This document shows positions 15,509 to 23,944 of a stretch of DNA of 64,000 bases, piece by piece. The notes under the pieces are model-generated. The model worked only from the letters and a program-made list of their open reading frames with translations, was not told the DNA's origin and searched no databases. The position numbers were made by a program, and so were the translations under genes. The DNA is from Dyadobacter koreensis (GTDB taxonomy: Bacteria; Bacteroidota; Bacteroidia; Cytophagales; Spirosomataceae). The stretch's first letter is position 1, and every line of letters begins with the position of its first letter. The stretch lies in contig NZ_FNXY01000006.1 in the NCBI RefSeq assembly GCF_900108855.1, positions 186,001 through 250,000 of the forward strand, in the 5' to 3' direction.

Positions 15509-16373
15509 CCCGGTATTCGGCGGGCGTTACTCCCGTTTCCCTTTTGAAGAAACGACTAAAATAAGAAGCGTCTGAAAAACCCAGGTCAAAACCGATCTCC
15601 TTTAGAGAATACTCCGTATGAAATAGCATGCGCCTGGCTTCCAGCACCATGCGCTCCTGAATGTGTACGATAGCCGATTTTCCACTCTGGGATTTGATTA
15701 CATCTCTCAAATGCCCCGGCGAAACGGAAAGTAAGGCTGCGTACTCACTAACCTGGTGTATTTTCCGGAAATTTTCTTCGATGGCAGCCTGATACTTTTT
15801 TAGCAGGGATTTATCGTTTGGAGACGTGATACTTTTATACTGCTCGTCATAAAGCCGGCTCAGGTAGGTCAGCAGCAATGTCAAGGATGCCGTAATCATT
15901 TTTTGCTGCCACTCGCCGGGTTGCATGAATTCTTTTTGCATTTTTGCCAGCATATCCTCGACGAAAGTAACGTCAGCCTGGGCTAATTTCAATTCATGTG
16001 TATTCTGTTCATTACGAATGACCGGCAAATGAGCCATAGATGCGTTGTCGTGCAGCGCGAGAAATTCCCGGTCAAATGCAATCGCAGTGCCCCACATACA
16101 TTTGGGTTCTTCCTTCACGATCACCTGATTAGGTCCGAAGAAATAAAATGTGTTTTCTGTCGTCACATAAGGTGTCATATCAACCCAATGACGGGAATCT
16201 CCGCGGCGGGCAAATACTAACAAATAATAGTCTTTTCTATGCGGTACGAGCAGCTCCGACTCATGCGGACGCATACCTTCGAAGTGTCTCATGCTGAACA
16301 ATTTTCCAGGTAGCACGGGATCATGTTCCAGCGAAAAAACAGGTACATCCTGGTCAATTTTGATTGTATTCAT
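15483..16373 (-). CDS. AraC family transcriptional regulator
   Basis: A 296-residue regulator. The N-terminal cupin-like sensor includes HRKDYYLLVFARRGDSRHWVDM and FYFFGPNQVI. The C-terminal two-helix-turn-helix domain has FRKIHQVSEYAALLSVSPGHLRDVIKSQSGKSA, and the second motif IGFDLGFSDASYFSRFFKRETGVTPAEYR is nearly consensus for AraC/XylS. Ligand unknown. It is convergent with the VOC gene, but a relic of its 3' end next to the SDR gene suggests it once bordered the SDR gene, a common AraC/oxidoreductase pairing. Confidence 0.92.
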   Translation of the reverse strand: MNTIKIDQDVPVFSLEHDPVLPGKLFSMRHFEGMRPHESELLVPHRKDYYLLVFARRGDSRHWVDMTPYVTTENTFYFFGPNQVIVKEEPKCMWGTAIAFDREFLALHDNASMAHLPVIRNEQNTHELKLAQADVTFVEDMLAKMQKEFMQPGEWQQKMITASLTLLLTYLSRLYDEQYKSITSPNDKSLLKKYQAAIEENFRKIHQVSEYAALLSVSPGHLRDVIKSQSGKSAIVHIQERMVLEARRMLFHTEYSLKEIGFDLGFSDASYFSRFFKRETGVTPAEYRALTREMYQ

Positions 16374-16599
16374 GGTTTAAATGTACGGAAACCGACAGAG
16401 ATTTCTGCATAAAAAACACCAATGCCTGCGTTGGAGCAGATATTATGGTGCGCCTTCGTTCAATAACGTGTTTATATTTCACATTGCTTGTAAAGCCCTG
16501 GATAGATTATTTTGGTTTTCCAGGATATTCGGCCGATGGAAATAGCCCTGGAATCTATTATCTTCCATATCACTTAACCGCTGCTTTTTCCTCAAAAAC

Positions 16600-17169
16600 T
16601 TAAATTTTAAGCGCTCCTACGTGCCGAAAAGTATTGATAAGTACGCCTGTTGAAGTTACCTTTGTGTTGACGAAGGCAAGTTCACGCGCATTAAAGCTTT
16701 CCGAAAAAATGCGTTTGCCTTTACCAAGCAAAACCGGATAAGTAATCAACACAACTTCGTCGATGAGTCCCTGATCCAACAAAATTGTGGTTAGCGTTGA
16801 ACTTCCCCAAAGAATCACATCAGGTCCATCCGTATCCTTAAGGCGACGAACGCCTTCAACGATATCCGTGCCGAGATCTTCAACCGGTCCCCATTCAAGG
16901 CTTTCTGGGCGGTGAGTAGCGACATATTTAGTTGCAGTATTAATTCCGTTTGCTATCGGGATATTGGCTGCATGCGGCCAGTATCCTGCCCAGATATCGT
17001 AAGTTACACGACCGAGCAGTAAGTCAAAAACGTTGCCATGAGCTTCCATCACTGCTTCTAAGCCTGCGGGGCTTCGAAACGCTGCCGTCCAATTATCATA
17101 TGCGTATCCTTCTCCCTGCTCGATGATCCCATCCAGCGAGATATGTTCCATGATTTTAATTTTTCTCAT
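16600..17169 (-). CDS. Dihydrofolate reductase family protein (RibD C-terminal domain)
   Basis: A 189-residue protein with the DHFR/RibD-C fold: KIMEHISLDGIIE near the start, LLGRVTYDIWAGYWP in the middle, and ILWGSSTLTTILLDQGLIDEVVLITYPVLLGKGKRIF, the strongly conserved part. Members use NAD(P)H; their substrates are mostly unknown, and it is not a true folate enzyme by context. The start is taken at ATG 17169 (MRKIKIMEH), because a TAACTTTG promoter box (17201-17194) overlaps the alternative start at 17196. The gene is monocistronic. Confidence 0.9.
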   Translation of the reverse strand: MRKIKIMEHISLDGIIEQGEGYAYDNWTAAFRSPAGLEAVMEAHGNVFDLLLGRVTYDIWAGYWPHAANIPIANGINTATKYVATHRPESLEWGPVEDLGTDIVEGVRRLKDTDGPDVILWGSSTLTTILLDQGLIDEVVLITYPVLLGKGKRIFSESFNARELAFVNTKVTSTGVLINTFRHVGALKI

Positions 17170-17193
17170 TTTGCTTTTGGTTTTAGATTTATG

Positions 17194-17201
17194 CAAAGTT
17201 A
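17194..17201 (-). promoter_or_regulatory. -7 promoter box for the DHFR-family gene
   Basis: TAACTTTG on the minus strand, 24 bases before ATG 17169. It decides against the longer frame starting at 17196. Confidence 0.55.
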
Positions 17202-17393
17202 AGTTGGGACATGGATTTGGGAGAGGGGGGATTGTGACTTGTTTAGGGCGTTTTACGGCGGAGTTTTCCCGGTTTGACTGGGTGACACCGTTACCCCGAG
17301 GTGAAAGATCGCAATTTATGATGCCTGTGCCTGATTTTATATTTAATAGTGGGCAGAATGTTCATTAGCATTCGCCTTTTAAAACAACGGAGC

Positions 17394-17822
17394 TTATCGG
17401 TCTGTGGTTCTGGACATTAGGGTGGCGTGACTATTATTATATACTTTTCCCTTTTTCGGGTGCGTAAATTTTATAGCTGACCATATCGAATTAATGCTCA
17501 AACAAGTACTTTCAACAAGACCAAACTGATACCCTGTTCTAATTACCTTTGGCAGCGAAAGGTCGGTATCCAGCTGGCCGCCTTTTGGCCAGGAGACCCA
17601 AAGCATGCCTTCGGATTGAAGATGCGCCTTTAATTCCGGAAAAACTTCTTCCTGCTCCTTCTGGTTTATTACAAACAGATGAATATAATCAAACTTGCCG
17701 GACAATGTAGGCGAAACCTCGATCTGAGGCAGGTTCATTTCATCCAGAATTTCTTTTTGAGCATTTACAAAAAAAACTCTTGCGTGCAGTTTAATACCCA
17801 TTTTTTGTGCTACCGTTTTCAT
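17394..17822 (-). CDS. DUF3052 domain-containing protein
   Basis: A 142-residue protein matching the DUF3052 pattern: QKMGIKLHARVFFVNA at the N-terminus, YIHLFVINQKEQEEVFPELKAHL in the middle, and the conserved GMLWVSWPKGG, TDLSLPKVIRTGYQFGLVES, SINSIWSAIKF stretch. The function is unknown; it is small and cytoplasmic, with no catalytic residues assigned. It stands alone, with no operon partner within 200 bases on either side. Confidence 0.82.
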   Translation of the reverse strand: MKTVAQKMGIKLHARVFFVNAQKEILDEMNLPQIEVSPTLSGKFDYIHLFVINQKEQEEVFPELKAHLQSEGMLWVSWPKGGQLDTDLSLPKVIRTGYQFGLVESTCLSINSIWSAIKFTHPKKGKVYNNSHATLMSRTTDR

Positions 17823-18260
17823 GAGTTTATTCGAGTTATCTATTGTCTACATGACTTTTTTTATAATAATAGCAGAACCAGTAAAAAACTCTCACAAAAA
17901 TTCATGCCCGGTTACGCTCTTTGATTGAATAAATTTCGATCTGCTTTTTAATGAATACTGAATTAGGTTGCTTTACATTAACCTGGTAAAGTGTAAAATA
18001 AAGCTATTAAAATAACAGTTGTGACTACATTTAACGAGGAAGCCCAGAACGACAATTTAAGGACATATTGCAGATTGGACGCGAGAACTGAATTCAGCTC
18101 TGACAGCAGACAGTTTACAGGCGCATTATTTACGCTCACCGGAGGTAAATCTGAGTTTATCTTAACACTTCATTTCTTCGCGTTATTTATTTGATCTTAT
18201 TTGTCCATCCAACACTCACCTAAATGGAGGACTACAATATTTATATTTCACTTGTAAACA
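17823..18260. other. Intergenic region without supported gene
   Basis: About 440 bases between the DUF3052 gene and the tRNA-Ser terminator. No protein gene, RNA gene or repeat was recognised on either strand. Confidence 0.4.
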
Positions 18261-18261
18261 A

Positions 18262-18294
18262 AAAATCCTGTAAATGCTTGATTTACAGGATTTT
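18262..18294 (-). terminator. Terminator of tRNA-Ser(GGA)
   Basis: A perfect 14-bp stem (AAAATCCTGTAAAT and its complement) with a 5-nt loop lies 24 bases downstream of the tRNA 3' end. A/T runs flank both sides. Confidence 0.8.
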
Positions 18295-18317
18295 TTTTGG
18301 TTTTATTTTTTGTTTTG

Positions 18318-18404
18318 CAGAGAGGAAGAGATTCGAACTCTCGATACGGTTACCCGCATACACACTTTCCAGGCGTGCTCCTTCAACCACTCGGACACCT
18401 CTCT
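18318..18404 (-). tRNA. tRNA-Ser (anticodon GGA)
   Basis: The 87-nt minus-strand sequence folds as a type II tRNA: acceptor AGAGAGG/CCTCTCT, D-arm beginning TGTCCGAGTGG, an anticodon loop containing GGA (CTGGAAAG), a long variable arm, and a T-arm with GTTCGAAT. The discriminator is G and CCA is not encoded. A strong terminator follows. Confidence 0.92.
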
Positions 18405-18537
18405 ATTGGGTAATGTGGGTGCAAAGATAGCTTTTCTGGCTGTATAAGCAAATGAAAAACTATATAGTTAGGTCTTATTTTACGAACAAATAAGTTCTCG
18501 GTTGATTGTCAATATTTTAGCTTATTCAGGTTTGCAC

Positions 18538-18565
18538 AGAGAGAGGGATTCGAAACCCCGCGTAG
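18538..18565 (-). pseudogene. Degenerate tRNA 3'-end fragment
   Basis: The minus strand reads a T-arm-like GGTTTCGAATCCC followed by a CTCTCTCTG acceptor-like end, resembling the 3' end of the neighbouring tRNA-Ser, but no anticodon or D-arm can be built upstream. It is probably a relic of a duplicated tRNA-Ser. Confidence 0.35.
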
Positions 18566-18603
18566 GTTTATGTTAAATAAAAACTTACAAAAAAACGCAT
18601 TTT

Positions 18604-19677
18604 TTAAATACTCATTTCCCCACAAACCGGATTGGCCAGCATTTCTACACATTTAAGATGCTCTGTCTCTTTTCCAAAAACGTACATCATTTTTGTGATC
18701 GCTGCCTCAGCGGTAATATCAGAGCCGCTGACAACGCCAACTTGCTTCAGATACTTGCTGGTCTGGTAATGACCTTGGGCAACGCGTCCGCCGTCGCATT
18801 GAGAAACATTGAAAATAATAATACCACGATTAATCGCGTCGGTTATTGCGTCAAGAAACCATTGTTCAGTTGTTGCATTTCCTGCCCCGTAAGTTTCCAT
18901 TACGATACCTTTTAATCCGCTTATGTTAAGAATCGAGTGTACTACTTGTTTATTAATTCCAGGGAATAATTTCAGAAATGCCACGTTTGTATCGAGCTGC
19001 TGCCGAATTTTCAATTTCTTGTTAGCCTCGTACGGCTTAATGAAAGGTGAGTTCCAATCGATTCTGACACCTGCATTTGCCAGTTGTGGATAATTTTCCG
19101 AATGAAAAGCATTAAAATCAGAGCTTTCCTGCTTTTTACTGCGATTCCCGCGAAGCAGCCGTGAATTGAAATAAATGCAAACTTCTGAAAGTACGGGATG
19201 TCCTTCATCAGAAACTGAAGCTGCCAATTCAAGAGCTGTGATGAAATTTTCACGTGCATCTGATCTTGCAACCCCGATCGGAAGCTGAGCGCCTGTAAGA
19301 ATAACTGGCTTGTTCAGGTCTTCAAGCAGAAAACTCAAAGCAGAAGCCGTGTAAGCCATGGTATCGGTTCCATGTAAAATCACGAAACTGTCGTATAAGT
19401 TATATTGTTCGTCAATAATTTTTGCAAGCTCAATCCAAATGTCAGGATTCATGTTGGATGAGTCAATAGGTTCGTTGAGTGTCAGAAAAGTGATCTCGAA
19501 ATCCAGCCGGCGAATTTCCGGTACTTTCTCTATAACCTGCTCAAAATTGAAGGGAACAAGCTGTTTTCCCTTCGTTTCATAAACCATTCCCAATGTTCCT
19601 CCGGTGTAAATCACCAGAACAGAGGCGCGGGGAGGCTCCGGAGAAATCGGGTTTATATGTATTTTATTATAAGCCAT
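18604..19677 (-). CDS. ansA: Type I L-asparaginase
   Basis: A 357-residue amidohydrolase converting asparagine to aspartate and ammonia. The two catalytic threonine regions are present: VLVIYTGGTLGMVYE near residue 25 and VILHGTDTMAYTASAL near residue 100, with the SDARENFITALELA helix typical of type I enzymes. There is no signal peptide, consistent with the cytoplasmic type I form. It is the last gene of a minus-strand group (deacetylase, GT2, TatD, asparaginase), lying 30 bases after the TatD gene, so probably co-transcribed. Confidence 0.94.
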   Translation of the reverse strand: MAYNKIHINPISPEPPRASVLVIYTGGTLGMVYETKGKQLVPFNFEQVIEKVPEIRRLDFEITFLTLNEPIDSSNMNPDIWIELAKIIDEQYNLYDSFVILHGTDTMAYTASALSFLLEDLNKPVILTGAQLPIGVARSDARENFITALELAASVSDEGHPVLSEVCIYFNSRLLRGNRSKKQESSDFNAFHSENYPQLANAGVRIDWNSPFIKPYEANKKLKIRQQLDTNVAFLKLFPGINKQVVHSILNISGLKGIVMETYGAGNATTEQWFLDAITDAINRGIIIFNVSQCDGGRVAQGHYQTSKYLKQVGVVSGSDITAEAAITKMMYVFGKETEHLKCVEMLANPVCGEMSI

Positions 19678-19707
19678 TTATTCAGTTCAAATTCAGTGAA
19701 GAAACGT

Positions 19708-20475
19708 TCATTTATTTGCCTTCAACAAGGATTTTGCAGTTTCGGTTGTTGTTTCAATAACTTCTTTTTTAGTGATTTGTTTCAAGTCTGCAACACGTTG
19801 CGCTACCAGATCAACATAGGAAACTTCGTTTCTTTTTCCGCGATAAGGGGTAGGAGCGAGGTATGGACTATCCGTTTCCAATACCAGATTTTCGAGATCA
19901 ATGAATGGAAGGACTTTATCCAGTCCCCCATTCTTAAATGTTGAGACACCACCAATTCCTAGTTTAAAGCCTAATTCGATTGCTTTTTGCGCTTCTTCCA
20001 AAGAACCTATAAAACAATGAAAAATGCCCGTTAACGAAGGATCTCCAAATTTCTCAATCAGACTGACCGTCTCCCGGAATGCTTCGCGACTATGAATATC
20101 AATCCATAAATTGTGTTTACGGGCTAATGCGCATTGAAATAAAAAGGCTTCTTCCTGCTGAGCCTTAAATGTTTTATCCCAAAATAAATCCATACCAATT
20201 TCTCCGACGGCGATGAACTTAAATTTATCGAGCCACTCTTCGACTATTTGTAATTCTTTTTCAAAGCCATCTTTCACGTATGTTGGGTGCAGGCCGATCA
20301 TAGGCAGACAACGATCCGGATAGGATTCTGCAAGTGCCATCATTCCCGGAATTGTCGTATGATCGCAATTGGGCATCCAGATTTGCTCTATACCAATATC
20401 CCAGGCGCGCTGCAACATTTCGGTACGATCTTCGTCATACTTTTCGTCATATATATGGGCATGCGTCTCAATCAT
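19708..20475 (-). CDS. TatD family metal-dependent hydrolase
   Basis: A 255-residue TIM-barrel metal hydrolase (DNase-type). Metal ligands are visible in ETHAHIYDEKYDEDR (HxH), the VGEIGMDLFWD glutamate, WIDIHSREAF, GIFHCFIGS and LETDSPYLAP. Members are 3'-5' exonucleases or D-aminoacyl-tRNA deacylases acting in the cytoplasm. It lies between a glycosyltransferase (26 bases upstream) and the asparaginase (30 bases downstream) in one apparent operon. Confidence 0.93.
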   Translation of the reverse strand: MIETHAHIYDEKYDEDRTEMLQRAWDIGIEQIWMPNCDHTTIPGMMALAESYPDRCLPMIGLHPTYVKDGFEKELQIVEEWLDKFKFIAVGEIGMDLFWDKTFKAQQEEAFLFQCALARKHNLWIDIHSREAFRETVSLIEKFGDPSLTGIFHCFIGSLEEAQKAIELGFKLGIGGVSTFKNGGLDKVLPFIDLENLVLETDSPYLAPTPYRGKRNEVSYVDLVAQRVADLKQITKKEVIETTTETAKSLLKANK

Positions 20476-20501
20476 AATATTTTATTTCTCTCAAAATTAA
20501 T

Positions 20502-21503
20502 TCAATAAATTCGATCTTTCCATAGGGTTTTACCGGGAATCACATGGACGACGAGCATAAGACAGCTGATACCAATTAAATAAAACCAGAAAAGAAAAGA
20601 TGTTTTCAGTAAATCCCATTGGCGTAAAATCATGATTGCTATCAAAACAATTCCTGTTATTAATAAATAGTTTGATACGACCATTCGTATACTGCGCAAC
20701 GGATCCCATATCGCAATCAGCATAATTCCGGGAATCAATAAAGCAGAGAAAATAAGGCAAAGTCTGATAATCAGTGGAGACTTCATAATTCCCTGCATCC
20801 ATCGTTTTCGCTGCTCTAGAAGCCCGTAAAAAGAGGATACTGGTTCCGAAACCGCGATAACATCTCTGGAATATGCCTGTACAAAGCCGAATTTTTTCTT
20901 TGCAATTGCCATGAAGAGTGCATAATCCTCAACGATTGAAAATCCGATTCCTTTGTATCCGCCGACGGCGTCATAGGCTTTTTTTGTGACTGCCATATTA
21001 TTCCCAAGACCTGAGACCGGAATGTTAAGCAAAGCAAAATAACGCATCAGGCTTAGCGTAAACAGCCACTCTAGGGAAAGAAAATCGGAAAGGAAACCTG
21101 CTTTCGTCATCCGGGTCAAACCAACTACGACCCCGGTATTCCCTTCAAAATGTTTAAGCATACTTTCAATCCAGCCTTCCGGAACCGCTATGTCGGCATC
21201 GCAGAAAAATAAATGATTTCCCTGGCTGAAATCCGCGAGTTGCGCCAGCACATTTGCTTTTCCCTTCAAACCAAAAGTCTGTTCAGAGATTTTGTGGTAT
21301 TTAAAATATGGTTTGTCTACAATGTAATCAAGAATAATCCGGGCAGTTTCATCGGAAGAATCATCATCTCCGATGCAGATTTCTATATTTTCTTTTGGGA
21401 ATCTTAATGCTTCGAGCGAACGTAAACAACGTTCAATATTTGCTTCTTCATTCCTGGCTGCCAACAAGATACTTACTAAAACAGGTGTTGATTCTTTAGA
21501 CAT
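20502..21503 (-). CDS. Membrane-associated family 2 glycosyltransferase
   Basis: A 333-residue GT-A glycosyltransferase. The N-terminal catalytic domain has VSILLAARNEEANIERCLRS, CIGDDDSSDET (UDP-binding Asp), FFCDADIAVP (DxD-type) and the acceptor motif EQRKRWMQG (QxxRW), seen in processive or lipid-linked enzymes. The C-terminal third has three to four membrane helices (SPLIIRLCLIFSALLIPGIM, VVSNYLLITGIVLIAIMIL, TSFLFWFYLIGISCLMLVV). It likely makes a cell-envelope glycan or glycolipid; the acceptor is unknown. The neighbouring polysaccharide deacetylase in the same operon fits that role. Confidence 0.9.
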   Translation of the reverse strand: MSKESTPVLVSILLAARNEEANIERCLRSLEALRFPKENIEICIGDDDSSDETARIILDYIVDKPYFKYHKISEQTFGLKGKANVLAQLADFSQGNHLFFCDADIAVPEGWIESMLKHFEGNTGVVVGLTRMTKAGFLSDFLSLEWLFTLSLMRYFALLNIPVSGLGNNMAVTKKAYDAVGGYKGIGFSIVEDYALFMAIAKKKFGFVQAYSRDVIAVSEPVSSFYGLLEQRKRWMQGIMKSPLIIRLCLIFSALLIPGIMLIAIWDPLRSIRMVVSNYLLITGIVLIAIMILRQWDLLKTSFLFWFYLIGISCLMLVVHVIPGKTLWKDRIY

Positions 21504-21557
21504 AAAGTCTGGTTACTGATACTTGAATACTATGAATGCAGTGTCTTTGAAAGTCTG

Positions 21558-22181
21558 CTATAACATCGGCAAAGCTTCAAATTGATATCCGTTTTTTCGA
21601 AAATGATCAAGAAATCGAGGCAAAGTATATTGCATATTTTTAGCGGCTTTCAGGCTGTCGTGAAATAAAACAATCGAGCCAGGCCGGGCATATTTTATCG
21701 ATTTCCGCAGACAAACTTCTGGTTTTATTTCAGCAGAAAAATCGCCGCTTAAAACATCCCACATAATTATTTCTTTATTCAGAGGTAGCTGACGAGACTG
21801 GCTCTTTTTCATTCTCCCATAGGGTGGACGAAACAAATTTGTATCCAGGTTCAGCTGTTTTTCGCAGAGCTCAATATTTGCCATATAAGCTGAGTCATCA
21901 GACTTCCACCCGTTCATATGATTAAATGTATGATTTCCAATGGAGTGGCCTTGTTTTAAAATTTGCTCAAAAATATCCGGATGTTTCCGCACATTGTCTC
22001 CGATGCAGAAAAAAGTTGCCTTCGCATTATATTTTGTCAAAGTGTCAAGAACAAATTCTGTCACATCCGGAATAGGACCGTCATCAAAGGTCAAAAAGAT
22101 TTTCTTTTCCTCTGTATTAACACGCCATTTGTAACGTGGGAACAACGCTTTTAGCCAGAATGGAGAATAATGTAAAAACAT
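21558..22181 (-). CDS. Polysaccharide deacetylase family protein (CE4, NodB-like)
   Basis: A 207-residue CE4 deacetylase. Motif 1 is FLTFDDGPIPD (catalytic base and metal Asp), motif 2 HSIGNHTFNH (metal His pair), motif 3 LFRPPYGRM, and the final motif VLFHDS supplies the catalytic His. It removes N-acetyl groups from a glycan such as peptidoglycan or an exopolysaccharide. There is no clear signal peptide at the N-terminus (MFLHYSPFWLKALFPRYKWRV), which resembles a membrane-proximal start. First gene of the operon with GT2, TatD and asparaginase. Confidence 0.92.
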   Translation of the reverse strand: MFLHYSPFWLKALFPRYKWRVNTEEKKIFLTFDDGPIPDVTEFVLDTLTKYNAKATFFCIGDNVRKHPDIFEQILKQGHSIGNHTFNHMNGWKSDDSAYMANIELCEKQLNLDTNLFRPPYGRMKKSQSRQLPLNKEIIMWDVLSGDFSAEIKPEVCLRKSIKYARPGSIVLFHDSLKAAKNMQYTLPRFLDHFRKNGYQFEALPML

Positions 22182-22210
22182 TAGTATGTCTATTTACAGA
22201 TAATCTGAAT

Positions 22211-22233
22211 CAAAAATAGTTGAGTCAAATATA
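22211..22233 (-). promoter_or_regulatory. Two candidate -7 boxes for the deacetylase operon
   Basis: TATATTTG (22233-22226) and TATTTTTG (22218-22211) on the minus strand both fit TAnnTTTG and lie 30-45 bases before ATG 22181. Confidence 0.5.
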
Positions 22234-22282
22234 AGGATGATCGCTGGTAATCCGGCCAATATTGAATAGTAAGAAACTGTAT

Positions 22283-22321
22283 AACAAAATAAGCCACTCA
22301 TCATGAGTGGCTTATTTTGTT
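22283..22321 (-). terminator. Terminator of gltD
   Basis: A nearly continuous 39-base palindrome (19-nt arms around one central base) 24 bases after the gltD stop codon, with A/T runs at both edges. Confidence 0.85.
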
Positions 22322-22345
22322 ATTTTTGATTCTATCTAACGAAAA

Positions 22346-23854
22346 TCAGGCATGAGCAAAAACCGGATTCAGCATTGAAACTGCTTTCGCTTCAAGGAAT
22401 GATTCTCCCATCAGGTATTCATCAACAGCACGTGCTGCTTCCCGACCTTCGCTGATGGCCCATACTACCAAAGATTGTCCTCTGCGGCAGTCGCCCGCTG
22501 CAAAAACTTTCTCGTTCGTAGTAGACTGATATCCGTTTACTTTAATATTGCCACGTTCGTCAAACTCAACTTCCAGATCTTTCAAAAGTCCGGTCTGTTG
22601 TGGATGCAAGAAACCAGCTGCTAAGAGAGCAAGTTCGCAAGGGAGAGTTTGCTCACTTCCAGCGACTTCTTTCATTTGCATACGGCCCGTTTCCGGATCT
22701 TTCTGCCAGTCAAGTTCTACAATCTTCAAACCGGTAAGGTTTCCATTTTCGTCGCCAACGAAGGATTTTGTGTTAATAGACCAATGTCTTTCGCAACCTT
22801 CCTCATGTGAAGTTGACGTGCGAAGCATCATTGGCCAGTTTGGCCATGGTGTGCTTGTATCACGATCTTTTGGCGGAACAGGCATTAACTCGATTTGTGT
22901 CACCGATTTTGCGCCATGACGATTTGAAGTTCCAACGCAGTCAGAACCTGTATCACCACCACCAATCACAACGACATTTTTGCCAGTTGCAAGAAGCTGT
23001 CCGTTTTTATATTTAGCACCCTGATGATCAACTTCGGGGAAAATATCAGCCACACGTTTGTTTTGCTGGCTCAAAAATTCCATTGCAAAATGAACACCTT
23101 TCAAATTGCGGCCTTCAATGTTCAGATCTCTTGGTACTGTTGACCCCATCGTCAAAACCACGGCATCATAATCGTTCAAAAGTTCATCTGCTGTAATATC
23201 CACTCCAACATTTACATTGGTGATAAACTCGATACCCTCTTCCTGCATCACGGCAAGACGGCGGTCGATCACCTTCTTTTCAAGTTTGAAATCAGGGATA
23301 CCATAGCGTAGCAGTCCGCCAATTTTATCAGCACGTTCCAATAGAGAAACTGTATGACCAGCCTGGTTAAGCTGATTGGCAGCAGCCATCCCAGCGGGAC
23401 CTGACCCTACGACAGCAACTTTTTTACCTGTACGTTTCTTCGGTAATCTTGGTTTAACAAGATTCAGTTCAAACGCCTTTTCAACAATTGATTTCTCAAT
23501 AAATTCAATCGCAACAGGCGGTTTATTGATACCCAGAACACAGGATGCTTCGCAAGGTGCAGGGCAGATTCTTCCCGTAAATTCAGGGAAGTTATTCGTC
23601 GATATTAAAATTTCATACGCGAGTCCCCAGTTGCCATCGTAAACGGCGTCATTGAACTCCGGAATAATGTTTCCGAGCGGACATCCGTTATGGCAAAAAG
23701 GAATTCCACAATCCATACAACGTGCAGCCTGTTGTTTAGAGTGCGACTCTACCGGCATGGTCTCAATTTCTTTGTAATCGTGAAGACGCTCCTCGACAGC
23801 ACGTTTTTTTGGTAATTCCCTTTCAAACTCTATAAATCCGGTTGGCTTTCCCAT
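22346..23854 (-). CDS. gltD: Glutamate synthase small (beta) subunit
   Basis: A 502-residue NADPH-dependent oxidoreductase that feeds electrons to GltB for making two glutamates from glutamine and 2-oxoglutarate. The N-terminal iron-sulfur region has CMDCGIPFCHNGCPLGN and GRICPAPCEASCVLGIN; the FAD site is VVGSGPAGMAAANQL, and the NADPH site is VVIGGGDTGSDCVG. The C-terminal ATGF-like FAD motif is VFAAGDCRRGQSLVVWA. It lies 90 bases downstream of gltB on the same strand and is followed by a strong terminator, so the two form an operon. Confidence 0.97.
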   Translation of the reverse strand: MGKPTGFIEFERELPKKRAVEERLHDYKEIETMPVESHSKQQAARCMDCGIPFCHNGCPLGNIIPEFNDAVYDGNWGLAYEILISTNNFPEFTGRICPAPCEASCVLGINKPPVAIEFIEKSIVEKAFELNLVKPRLPKKRTGKKVAVVGSGPAGMAAANQLNQAGHTVSLLERADKIGGLLRYGIPDFKLEKKVIDRRLAVMQEEGIEFITNVNVGVDITADELLNDYDAVVLTMGSTVPRDLNIEGRNLKGVHFAMEFLSQQNKRVADIFPEVDHQGAKYKNGQLLATGKNVVVIGGGDTGSDCVGTSNRHGAKSVTQIELMPVPPKDRDTSTPWPNWPMMLRTSTSHEEGCERHWSINTKSFVGDENGNLTGLKIVELDWQKDPETGRMQMKEVAGSEQTLPCELALLAAGFLHPQQTGLLKDLEVEFDERGNIKVNGYQSTTNEKVFAAGDCRRGQSLVVWAISEGREAARAVDEYLMGESFLEAKAVSMLNPVFAHA

Positions 23855-23907
23855 TCTTATAATTTCCTTATTAATCGTGATTCAATTGGGCTGTATATTT
23901 TCTGTGG

Positions 23908-23943
23908 CGGCCGAAGCTAACAGCGAATAGCTAACGACTAATG
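23908..23943. repeat. Short degenerate repeat in the gltB-gltD gap
   Basis: The bases AGCTAACAGCGAATAGCTAA, followed by CGACTAATG, form an imperfect repetition of a 6-8-base CTAAc/GCgAaT unit. It could be a dispersed intergenic repeat; only one copy is in this window. Confidence 0.3.
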
Positions 23944-23944
23944 A

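Noticed and set aside
18224..18430. 68-codon plus-strand open frame
   Set aside because: It overlaps the tRNA-Ser gene and its terminator in antisense.
18318..18565. Attachment site of an integrated element at tRNA-Ser
   Set aside because: The tRNA-like fragment lies on the 5' side of the tRNA, no integrase is present, and the flanking genes are housekeeping.
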